64,000 nt of DNA from WS-2 sp036507005. GTDB taxonomy: Bacteria; Eisenbacteria; RBG-16-71-46. This document shows, piece by piece, positions 18,772-26,103 of the stretch (its first letter is position 1; every line of letters starts with the position of its first letter). Location of the stretch: positions 1 to 64,000 of the forward strand of contig DASXQT010000080.1 of the NCBI GenBank assembly GCA_036507005.1. The letters are read 5' to 3'. A program made the position numbers and the translations under genes. Under the pieces are notes generated by a model that searched no databases, was not told the origin of the DNA, and was given only the letters and a program-made list of their open reading frames with translations.

Positions 18772-18790
18772 CCCTCGGCCGGCGCGAGGG
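18772..18790. terminator. GC-rich hairpin between convergent genes
   Basis: CCCTCG (18772-18777) and CGAGGG (18785-18790) form a 6-bp stem with a 7-base loop directly after one gene end and just before the convergent gene end. No T-run follows, so intrinsic termination would be weak. Confidence 0.35.
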
Positions 18791-18794
18791 AGCG

Positions 18795-19373
18795 CTACCT
18801 GTGGTGGTGTGTTGAGTCGGGATGTACGATGTCTCCGGTTCTGCCATTCTGCGGCTCACTCCACATGGCGCTCTGCGAAAGCGTCTCCTGATGGAACATC
18901 CCGAGCCACTTGCCGCCGCGGTTCACGTAGATCGATGAGCAGTAGTAGGGCCCCGACGGTATCGGCTCGCCCTTGTACGTGGCGTTCGCGGTCGAGGTGT
19001 AAGCCAGAATCGCGGCGTCCTTGTCGAGGCGGATGAGCTTCAAGTCCTGGAGCGAATAGCTCTCCACCGTGTAGTCCTGCATCATCTGCCCGAACTGCTG
19101 GGCGGAGGAAAAGCCGCTCATGTCCACGGACCACGAGTCCTCGGCCATGGCCTCCATCGCAGTCTTGACGTCGCGGCTCTTGATGGCGTCCCACACCTTG
19201 CGCTCGATCGCCTCGAGCTTCTCCTGCAACTCCGTATCCGACTTCGCGGACCCCTTCGCCATCGACATCTTCGACTCCGAGCCCATCGACCCAGTGCCCG
19301 ACGCCCGAGCCACGACCGCGCCGCTCGTTGCGACGACCAACGCCAGCACCGCCACCCACCATGCTCTCTTCAT
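18795..19373 (-). CDS. Exported NTF2-like (SnoaL/DUF4440-type) protein
   Basis: The 192-residue protein begins with a clear signal peptide (WWVAVLALVVATSGAVVARA), a short Met/Ser/Lys-rich linker, and then a cone-shaped NTF2-like domain: KLEAIERKVWDAIKSRDVKT, EDSWSVDMSG, SLQDLKLIRLDKDAAILAYT. Such exported proteins bind small ligands or have no known activity. The C-terminus ends in HHHR. AAGGAG precedes the ATG at 19373. It is the downstream neighbour of 19425-21056, with 51 bases between them. Confidence 0.75.
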   Translation of the reverse strand: MKRAWWVAVLALVVATSGAVVARASGTGSMGSESKMSMAKGSAKSDTELQEKLEAIERKVWDAIKSRDVKTAMEAMAEDSWSVDMSGFSSAQQFGQMMQDYTVESYSLQDLKLIRLDKDAAILAYTSTANATYKGEPIPSGPYYCSSIYVNRGGKWLGMFHQETLSQSAMWSEPQNGRTGDIVHPDSTHHHR

Positions 19374-19424
19374 CTGCAGAGTTCTCCTTCCGATTGCGCC
19401 GGTGTGCGAATCGCGCGGTCGAGT

Positions 19425-21056
19425 CTACGTCCGCTGCTTCTTCTTCTCCGCCGCGGGGAACAGCACGTTGTTGAGGATCAGCCGGTAGCCGGGCGAGTGC
19501 CTGTAGCGTGATAGCTCGGTCGGCGGGTCGCCCACCATGTGCTGGTAGTCCTCGGGGTCGTGGCCGCCGAGGAACGTGAACGTGCCGCGCCCGAACTGGC
19601 CGTGCAGGTACTTGGCCTCGTCGGCGCCCTCGACCTCGCCGAGCACCAGCACGCCGCTCTTGATAAAGCGCTTGTGGAAGCCGGTGCTCTGTCCCAGGAA
19701 CTCGGGCACGGCGTTCACGTGGTCCTGGATCAGCATGGTGGGGACCGGATCGTTCTTGGCGGAGAAGTCGAACAGCGTGAAGTACGCGTTGGGCCCGCGG
19801 ATCGCGGCCTCCTGCGTGACGTCGATGTTCGAGAAGCGGTAGAGGAGCGGGTCCATCTCGAGCCGGAAGTCCTTGAACGCCAGGGTGCGCGAGAAGTCGA
19901 GCTTGCGGTTCGCCGCGGGATCGGACGGATCGCCGTCGTAGTAGAAGTCCACGATGTCCAGGCCGTCGGCGGCGAGCGCGATGTCGTAGGTGTCGGTGGC
20001 CGAGCACATCCCGAACATGAACCCGCCCCGCCCGATGTAGTCCTTGATCGCCCCGGCGACCGCGGCCTTGAGCTGCGGCACCTTGGCGAAGCCGAGCTTG
20101 CGCGCCATCGCCATCTGGACCGCTTCCTCCTCCTTGTACCAGGGGAACGCGTGGTAGGCGGCGTAGAACTTCCCGTGCTGGCCGGTGAAGTCCTCGTGGT
20201 GGAGGTGCAGCCAGTCGTAGTTCTGCAACTCGCCCCTCAGCACCTCCTCGTCCCACACCCGCGCGTAGTTGATCTGGGCGTACTCGAGCGCGAGCGTCAC
20301 GGCATCGTCCCAGGGCGGCGTGTTGGGCGGGATGTAGACCGCGACCTTGGGGGCCTTCTCGAGAATCACCGACTCCATGTTGTTGTCGGCGATCTCGGCG
20401 CGCATCGCGGCCTCGGCCGCGCCCGCCATGGGCTGGATCGCGACCCCGCGCAGGTTGGCCTCGCGCTCGGTCGCGGGATCGTCCTTGAGCAGGAACGAGC
20501 CGCCGCGGTAGTTGAGGAGCCACTCGCACTTCTGCCCGCGGGTGAGCACCCAGTAGGCGAGCCCGTAGGCGCGCAGGTGATCGGTCTGGTGATCGTCCAT
20601 CGGCACCAGCCAGCCGGCGTGCGCGGGCGGCGGCGCCGCGGCGCCGCCGAGCGTGAGCCCCAGTCCGAGCAGCGCGACGACCGGCCACGCCTCCACGATC
20701 TCGGCGAATGAGCGCTCGCGCGCCGCGGCCGGCTGGGCGCCCGAGGGCGCGCCGGCGCCAGTCGCAGCGCCGGCGCCCGTTGTCGCGCCGGCGCCCGTTG
20801 TCGCGCCGGCGCCAGTCGCCGCGCCGGCGCCCGTTGCCGCACCCGCAGCGCCGCCGTCGCCCGTAGCCGCGCCGGCGCCATCAGCCCCCCGCGGCGTCCG
20901 GCGCGCGCCGCGGATCAACAGGGCGAGCGCAAGCGTGGCGAGCGCCGCCGTCGCGACCACGACCGCGGCCGCCACGGCCCCAACGGCTCCCAGCGGCCCG
21001 ATCCCGCGCACGCGCAGTGGAATGCGGCCGATGCGAAAAGCCCGGGGCTCGATCAT
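19425..21056 (-). CDS. Conserved exported protein of the family often labelled 'asparagine synthetase B'
   Basis: The 543-residue protein has an N-terminal membrane segment (VGAVAAAVVVATAALATLALALLI), an Ala/Gly/Thr low-complexity linker (~residues 55-105), a second hydrophobic stretch, then a conserved domain: LVPMDDHQTDHLRAYGLAYW, WLLNYRGGSFLL, LEKAPKVAVYIPP, YDWLHLHHEDFTGQHGKFYA. The same sequence family in Bacteroidetes-type genomes is commonly called asparagine synthetase B, yet I see no N-terminal nucleophile Cys or PP-loop, so that name looks wrong. The middle part reads like a glutamine-amidotransferase-type Rossmann domain (GGFMFGMCSATDTYDIALAA). Function is unknown. ATG 21056 has GAGGAG upstream with a long spacer. 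Confidence 0.8.
   Translation of the reverse strand: MIEPRAFRIGRIPLRVRGIGPLGAVGAVAAAVVVATAALATLALALLIRGARRTPRGADGAGAATGDGGAAGAATGAGAATGAGATTGAGATTGAGAATGAGAPSGAQPAAARERSFAEIVEAWPVVALLGLGLTLGGAAAPPPAHAGWLVPMDDHQTDHLRAYGLAYWVLTRGQKCEWLLNYRGGSFLLKDDPATEREANLRGVAIQPMAGAAEAAMRAEIADNNMESVILEKAPKVAVYIPPNTPPWDDAVTLALEYAQINYARVWDEEVLRGELQNYDWLHLHHEDFTGQHGKFYAAYHAFPWYKEEEAVQMAMARKLGFAKVPQLKAAVAGAIKDYIGRGGFMFGMCSATDTYDIALAADGLDIVDFYYDGDPSDPAANRKLDFSRTLAFKDFRLEMDPLLYRFSNIDVTQEAAIRGPNAYFTLFDFSAKNDPVPTMLIQDHVNAVPEFLGQSTGFHKRFIKSGVLVLGEVEGADEAKYLHGQFGRGTFTFLGGHDPEDYQHMVGDPPTELSRYRHSPGYRLILNNVLFPAAEKKKQRT
20755..20880. repeat. 18-base tandem repeats coding an Ala/Gly/Thr linker
   Basis: About seven imperfect copies of an 18-base unit built on GCGCCGGCGCC plus a variable CGT/CGC part lie within the coding sequence. 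They encode GAGAAT/GAGATT hexapeptides between two hydrophobic segments of the exported protein. Copy-number change would keep the frame. Confidence 0.75.
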
Positions 21057-21208
21057 TCAGGGAGTCTCCTCATGGGCGGGGATGGCACGGCCGGGGTCAA
21101 CTGCATAAAGCATACCCCGGGCGGCGCGGCGCGTCACCGCGGGGCCGGCGCGCCACCGGGAGCCTGCAGTTGCCGGGGTTATCGGCGCGGCGCCCGAACG
21201 GCCGCCCC

Positions 21209-22609
21209 TCAATCGAGCGGCGGGCGCTCGCGGTGGTGGCCGGTGCGCTTCTGGTAGAGCTGGCCCAGGGCGAGCAGCGTGGCCTCGTCCCAGGGCGCGG
21301 CATCGATCTGGAATCCCAGCGGCATGCGCCCTTTGCCGAACCCGGCGGGGAGCGCGAGGGCGGGCAGGCCACAGGTGTTGCCGACCGCCCCCAGTGGGTC
21401 GGGGTAGGGGAGCGCGCGGTAGAGGTCCTCCGTGACGCGCGGGGCGACCGAGAGGAAGTTCGGCGACACGATCACGTCGTACTCCTCGAAGAACGCGGCC
21501 ATTCGCTCCTGCAGCGCGTGGCGAATGCGCCACGCCTTGACCAGGTCGGCCCCGGTGAGCGCGCGGTTGATCTCGGGCTGATGCGGCGCGTAGGCGTCGG
21601 AGAGCTTCCACACGCCGCCGTCGCGGTAGAAACGCTCGAACGTGGAGAGCGCCTCGGCGGTGATGATCGCGCCCGCCACCTCGCTCGCGGGCAGCGCCGG
21701 CAGCTCCGCGTCCTCGATCGCGAGGCCCGCGCTGCGCAGCTCCGCGACCGCGAGATCGAACACATTGCGCGCCTCGGGCTTGCCGTGCTTGCTCCAGTCG
21801 GGCTGGATGAGCGCGGCCTTGAGCCGCGACGGCGGCCGCGGCACGCGGTCGAGCAGCACCTGCGCCGTGCTGGCGCTCGGATCGGCGGGGTCGGGGCCGG
21901 CGATCGCCTGCAAGACGATGCGGCAGTCCTCGGCCGAGCGCGCGAGCGGGCCGACCTTGTCGTAGCTCCACGAGCACACCATCGCCCCCGCGCGGCTCAC
22001 GCGCCCGTAGGTGGGACGCAGGCCGGTGATGCCGCAGAAGGCGGCCGGGCAGAGGATCGAGCCCCAGGTCTCGGTGCCGAGCGCGAACGACACCAGGCCC
22101 GCCGCCACCGCGGCGCCCGAGCCCGCGGAGGAGCCGCCGGTCCAGCGCTCGCGGTTCCAGGGGTTGCGGCCCGGGCCGCTCACCGAGGCGTTGGCGAAGC
22201 GGTAGCCGAGCCCGCCCGCGAACTCCACCATCGCGAGCTTGCCGAGCAGCACGGCGCCCGAGTCGCGCAGCCTGCGGACCACCGTGGCGTCGCGGTCGAA
22301 CACCTGGTCCTTGCACGGGGCGGCGCCCCAGGTGGTGCGGATGCCGGCGGTCGCGAACAGGTCCTTGGCGCCGTACGGGATGCCGTGGAGCGGCCCGCGG
22401 TAGCGCCCGTGGCCGATCTCGTTTTCGGCGGCGCGCGCCTGGGCGCGCGCCAGGTCCACGGTCACGGTCTCGAACGCGTTGAGGCCGGGCGCGAGGCGGC
22501 CGATGCGGGCGAGGAACGTCTCGGTCAGCTCGACCGGCGAGAGCTTGCGCGCGCGGATCTGCGGGCCGAGCTCGGCGACCGGCAGGAACAGCACGTCTTC
22601 GGAGATCAC
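21209..22609 (-). CDS. Amidase signature family enzyme
   Basis: The 466-residue protein carries the amidase-signature Ser-cisSer-Lys site: Lys in GIPYGAKDLFATAG, the Gly/Ser-rich stretch GGSSAGSGAAVAAGLVSFAL and the nucleophile Ser in TETWGSILCPAAFCG. It hydrolyses or transfers amides; it resembles GatA but lacks GatB/GatC neighbours, so it is probably a stand-alone amidase of unknown substrate. No signal peptide is seen. ATG 22609 overlaps the upstream stop by 4 bases (22606-22609), making it the last gene of a coupled four-gene operon that starts with the Eis-like acetyltransferase. Confidence 0.9.
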   Translation of the reverse strand: MISEDVLFLPVAELGPQIRARKLSPVELTETFLARIGRLAPGLNAFETVTVDLARAQARAAENEIGHGRYRGPLHGIPYGAKDLFATAGIRTTWGAAPCKDQVFDRDATVVRRLRDSGAVLLGKLAMVEFAGGLGYRFANASVSGPGRNPWNRERWTGGSSAGSGAAVAAGLVSFALGTETWGSILCPAAFCGITGLRPTYGRVSRAGAMVCSWSYDKVGPLARSAEDCRIVLQAIAGPDPADPSASTAQVLLDRVPRPPSRLKAALIQPDWSKHGKPEARNVFDLAVAELRSAGLAIEDAELPALPASEVAGAIITAEALSTFERFYRDGGVWKLSDAYAPHQPEINRALTGADLVKAWRIRHALQERMAAFFEEYDVIVSPNFLSVAPRVTEDLYRALPYPDPLGAVGNTCGLPALALPAGFGKGRMPLGFQIDAAPWDEATLLALGQLYQKRTGHHRERPPLD

Positions 22610-22986
22610 GACCCGGCTCCGCGGCGCGAGCGGCGCGGCCTGAGCGGTGTGAAGACGAACGCCGGATCGCTCCCCGGCGGCAGGTCGAAGTCGCGGATCG
22701 CCTTGAGCGCCGTGGCGAGATCGCGTTTCTGCTTCTCGATCTCGGCGGGGCTCGCGCGGTCGCGCGGGGTGGGCGCTTTGGCCGGCGCGGGCGCCTTGGC
22801 CGGGGCGGGAGCCGCCGCCTTGGCGGGCGCCGCGAGCGAGGCTACCGGCTGCGCCAGCACGGCGGCCGATCCGGAGGCCAGCAGCCCGAGGAAGCGGCGG
22901 CGCGAGCGATCCAGCGCCCGCCCATCGGCCGTGCTGGACCGCCCCCGCGCCCGGGCAGGGCCCGGGCTCTTCCGCGCACGCTTCAT
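22606..22986 (-). CDS. Small exported protein with Tat-type signal
   Basis: The 126-residue protein has a basic N-terminus, a twin-arginine motif and hydrophobic segment (DRSRRRFLGLLASGSAAVLA), a Pro/Ala/Lys-rich repeat (APAPAKAPAPAKAP), and a short conserved-looking tail (EIEKQKRDLATALKAIRDFD; PPGSDPAFVF). This tail is typical of small proteins encoded next to exported amidases. It overlaps its upstream and downstream neighbours by 4 bases each. It may be a partner or chaperone of the amidase; function is unknown. Confidence 0.7.
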   Translation of the reverse strand: MKRARKSPGPARARGRSSTADGRALDRSRRRFLGLLASGSAAVLAQPVASLAAPAKAAAPAPAKAPAPAKAPTPRDRASPAEIEKQKRDLATALKAIRDFDLPPGSDPAFVFTPLRPRRSRRGAGS

Positions 22987-23423
22987 CGGGACACCGTCCT
23001 TGCGAGGCTCCTTCCCTCGAACGCCTCGAGCTTCGCGCGCATCGTCTCCGGCACCGGGACGCTGCGCTTCGCCGCGTAGTCGTAGCACACCTGGACCGAG
23101 GTCGCCTCGACCACCCGCCGCCCGCTCCGCGGCTCGCGGATCTGGTAGCCGAAGGCGAACGACTTGGTCCCGATCCAGTCGCAGCGGATGCCGATCTCGA
23201 GCCGCTCGCTCACCAGCGCCTCGGAGCGGAAGTCGATGTGGACGCCGGCCAGGATGAACGGCACCCGCGAGTAGTCCTCGTCCCCCGAATACGCGCGCCA
23301 GTACTCCTGGCGCGCCACCTCGAGGTAGGTGACGTAGACCGCGTTGTTGATGTGGCCCATGGCGTCGGTGTCGCGGAAACGCGGGTCGAGCGCGTGCGTC
23401 ACGGTGAACCCCGGGATCGCCAT
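22983..23423 (-). CDS. Acyl-CoA thioesterase, hot-dog fold (YbgC/4HBT type)
   Basis: The 146-residue protein shows the 4HBT pattern with catalytic-region Asp: DPRFRDTDAMGHINNAVYVT followed by YLEVARQEYW, then VHIDFRSEALVSERLEIGIR and VVEATSVQVCYDY. It should hydrolyse acyl-CoA or acyl-ACP thioesters in the cytosol. The start at 23423 gives the family length and overlaps the upstream stop by ATGA, as does its own stop with the next gene. Confidence 0.88.
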   Translation of the reverse strand: MAIPGFTVTHALDPRFRDTDAMGHINNAVYVTYLEVARQEYWRAYSGDEDYSRVPFILAGVHIDFRSEALVSERLEIGIRCDWIGTKSFAFGYQIREPRSGRRVVEATSVQVCYDYAAKRSVPVPETMRAKLEAFEGRSLARTVSR

Positions 23424-24691
23424 CAGAACGCGTTCAAAGGGTAGGGGAACGCCGGGCGCGCGCGGAACCAGGGGTCGGCGATCTCGGCCGCCCCCGCGCT
23501 CGACTCGATCAGCCCGCGCTCGGCGGCGGCGACCGGCGACAGCGTGCCAGCCACGATCGGCCCCAGCGCGTCGGCCGGGATCGTGAGCCGCGGCGCGCGC
23601 GTCCGGCCGCGGGCCTCGGGGCCGAGCTTCAGGCGCCCGTCGCGCGCGCTCACCCGCAGCGGCCGGGCGTTGGCGGGCAGCACCGGATCGTCCACCTCGA
23701 GCAGGATCTCGCCGCGCGCCCAGGGCGTGACCGGGAGCATCTCGAGCGCGAGCCTCACGTCGGTGATCCGGAGCATCAGCCCGTTCGCCACGCCGCCGGT
23801 GTCGGCGAAGAACGGGATGTCGGCCGCCGGGTGGAGATTCTGGGCGGTCGTGAGCATCGCGAGCCAGGCGTTGTCGGCGGGTGCGGCGAACTGGATCTCG
23901 TGCACCTGGTCCACGAGCGAGGCGAGATGGCCCGCGAGCCCGCGGTGCGCCGCGGGAGTCGCGGCCACGAACTCGCCCAGCGTGAGCGCCAGCTTGAACG
24001 GCCCCTGGGTGTTGTCCACCTCGTAGTAGAGGTAGCCCTCGATCTGGCCCCGGCGCTTGCCTTCGTACACCACCCAGTCGCCGGGGTAGGTCCACAGCCG
24101 CTGCTCCCACCACTCGGGCTTGCGCGCCAGCGCGAAATGGCCCTGCGCGGCGACGCGCTCGTAGAGCGCCTGCACCGCCGGGCGGTCGGGCAGCATCAGG
24201 CGCCGCACCTGGCGCGCCTCGTCCGAGGCCGGCAGGTTCGCGGGCGAGAACGCCAGCGCGTTCACCACCTCGATCACTCCGTAGCCGAGCCTGCGGTAGT
24301 ACGAGCCGCGGAACGCGTAGAGCGCCGAGAGCGCGCGCCCGTTCTGGCGCATCTCGCGCAGCGCCGCGCGCATCAGCGCCTCGCCCACGCCGCGGCGGCG
24401 GTGCTCGGGCGAGACCGCGACCGAGCCCACGCCGACGACCGGGAGGCGTTGCCCGCGCACGCAGGCGTGCAGGGGGTAGAGCACGAGCGAGGCCACCACC
24501 TCGCCGTCGAGCTCGCCCACGCGCACGTCCTTGAGGCCGAAGCGCGGATGGTCGGTGTAGAACTCGCGGCGCTGCTCGATGCTGCGCACGCGGTAGGCGC
24601 GGAAGCCGAGCACGGCGAGGGTCTCGACGTCGGTGCGGCGCGCGGTCCGGTAGCGCAGCGCCGGAAGGCGGGGCGGGCGCGCGGGTGTCAT
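23423..24691 (-). CDS. Eis-like GNAT N-acetyltransferase
   Basis: The protein (422 residues from the ATG at 24691; an ATG at 24727 is also possible) has an N-terminal GNAT domain with the acetyl-CoA loop VGVGSVAVSPEHRRRGVGEA and SALYAFRGSYYRRLGYG, a second GNAT-like half, and a C-terminal sterol-carrier-like domain (GRLKLGPEARGRTRAPRLTI). This two-GNAT plus SCP2 layout is that of Eis proteins, which acetylate amines such as aminoglycosides at several positions; the native substrate here is unknown. It heads an operon with thioesterase, Tat peptide and amidase genes, all overlapping by 4 bases. Confidence 0.85.
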   Translation of the reverse strand: MTPARPPRLPALRYRTARRTDVETLAVLGFRAYRVRSIEQRREFYTDHPRFGLKDVRVGELDGEVVASLVLYPLHACVRGQRLPVVGVGSVAVSPEHRRRGVGEALMRAALREMRQNGRALSALYAFRGSYYRRLGYGVIEVVNALAFSPANLPASDEARQVRRLMLPDRPAVQALYERVAAQGHFALARKPEWWEQRLWTYPGDWVVYEGKRRGQIEGYLYYEVDNTQGPFKLALTLGEFVAATPAAHRGLAGHLASLVDQVHEIQFAAPADNAWLAMLTTAQNLHPAADIPFFADTGGVANGLMLRITDVRLALEMLPVTPWARGEILLEVDDPVLPANARPLRVSARDGRLKLGPEARGRTRAPRLTIPADALGPIVAGTLSPVAAAERGLIESSAGAAEIADPWFRARPAFPYPLNAF

Positions 24692-25025
24692 GCGCGGGAG
24701 GAGGCGCGGCGCGCCGCCGGGCGGCATGCGACGCGCCCGGGCACGCCCGACGCGCGGGGCGCCGGCCGGCCCGGCACGGCCTGGGGGTCTCGGTGCATGG
24801 GGGCAGAAACTAGCGAAGGCGCTGCGGTTGGGGAAGCGCGAATGTCGGGCGGGGCGCAGCGCGCGGGGCCCGGGGACGAGCCGGGACGCTCGGGCGCGCG
24901 TTTCGCGTGGCGGAGACCCGTCGCTTGTGAGCGCGCAGGCCGTTTGCTAGGGTTCGCGCCTTCTTGCGCGCGCGCTCCCAGCGGGATGCGCGCATCGGCC
25001 CGCGACCGGGGAGAGGAGCCATGGC

Positions 25026-25625
25026 GTGATTGTGTTCCTGAGCAGGCGTTCCCGCGCGGTGGCGGCCGCGTTCGCCGCGGCCGCGGCCCTGGTCGTGGCC
25101 TGCGCGCCCGCGTTCGCCGCGGACCCCCAGTGGCAGAAGGGCGCCTCCTGGATCTCGTTCCGGGCCGGCTACGCCAAGTCGCTCGAAGGCGGCGCGCCCA
25201 ACGGCATGGGCGGGTACGGATTCGGCTTCAGCCGCATGCTGAGCAACCGGATGTCGTTCGGCATGTTCGTCCACCACGAGCTGCTCGGCAAGTTCGGCAG
25301 CGCCGCCGAGATCGAAGTGCCCATGACCGCCGAGTACGCCGTCCATTTCAAATGGAGGACTCCGGTCCGCCCCTACGTGGGGCTCGGGGTGGGCGCCTTC
25401 TATCACAAGATCTACCGCAGCGGAGCCGACCGCGCCGAGTTCCTGCCCGCGACGGTCTACAAGTTCGGCGCCGACACGCCGCTCGACCCGCACAGCGTGC
25501 TGGGCTTGGACGCGCGGCTCGCTGCGGTCGCGAGCGACGACGAGACGATCGACCCGATCTTCGGCCGCGACAAGCCGATGTCGGCGCGCTGGAGCGTGAA
25601 GCTCAACTACGCCCGAGTGTTCTGA
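25026..25625 (+). CDS. Outer-membrane beta-barrel protein
   Basis: The 199-residue protein has a signal peptide (residues ~8-31, AVAAAFAAAAALVVACAPAF) and alternating amphipathic strands (WISFRAGYAKSLEG; GGYGFGFSRMLSNRMSFGMF; RPYVGLGVGAFYHKIYR; ARWSVKLNYARVF). It ends in an aromatic residue (Phe), as many barrels need for BAM recognition. It most resembles small OmpW/OmpA-like barrels without a known ligand. GTG 25026 is used; the ATG at 25021 reads into a stop after two codons. Confidence 0.75.
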   Translation: MIVFLSRRSRAVAAAFAAAAALVVACAPAFAADPQWQKGASWISFRAGYAKSLEGGAPNGMGGYGFGFSRMLSNRMSFGMFVHHELLGKFGSAAEIEVPMTAEYAVHFKWRTPVRPYVGLGVGAFYHKIYRSGADRAEFLPATVYKFGADTPLDPHSVLGLDARLAAVASDDETIDPIFGRDKPMSARWSVKLNYARVF

Positions 25626-26103
25626 GGCGCTCGCCGGCCTCGCAGGGCGTGACGCTCGCGACCGCACGACGCCGGGCGCTCGGCGCCTGACCGCACGTCG
25701 TCGCCGGTGACGGCGCACCGACAGTAACGGAGCGGGCGCACCGCAGGCGGCGCGCTCCGGCGCAGGCTCCGCGGCGCCGCCGCCGCGGCACGCCCCGTGC
25801 ACGGGACCCGCGCCGAACGAAGGCACGTTCGCTCGCGATTGCCGCCTGCGGCGCGGCGCTCGTCATGGAACGGACTGTGTAGCCCCCCGACGCCCGCCGC
25901 CCGGCGGCCTCGTTTCGCAGGGACGACGTGCGGCCGCACGCTTCGCCGCGAGCTGTGCACGCGTGCGCGCGGCGGAGTTTCCGGGACCGGGAGGTGGGGT
26001 GGAGGCGGAGCGGGCCCCCGGGTCCCCCCGCGCCTCGAAGCCCACGCTCCGACGAGCGCCCGCCCCGTTGTGTTCTCCGCACGGCTGAGCCAAGCTGCCG
26101 CGC
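25626..26103. other. Non-coding stretch with no recognised feature
   Basis: About 480 bases separate the barrel gene and the phosphoesterase gene. All frames here have the codon pattern of GC-rich non-coding DNA or are short. No terminator, promoter or RNA was recognised. Confidence 0.6.
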
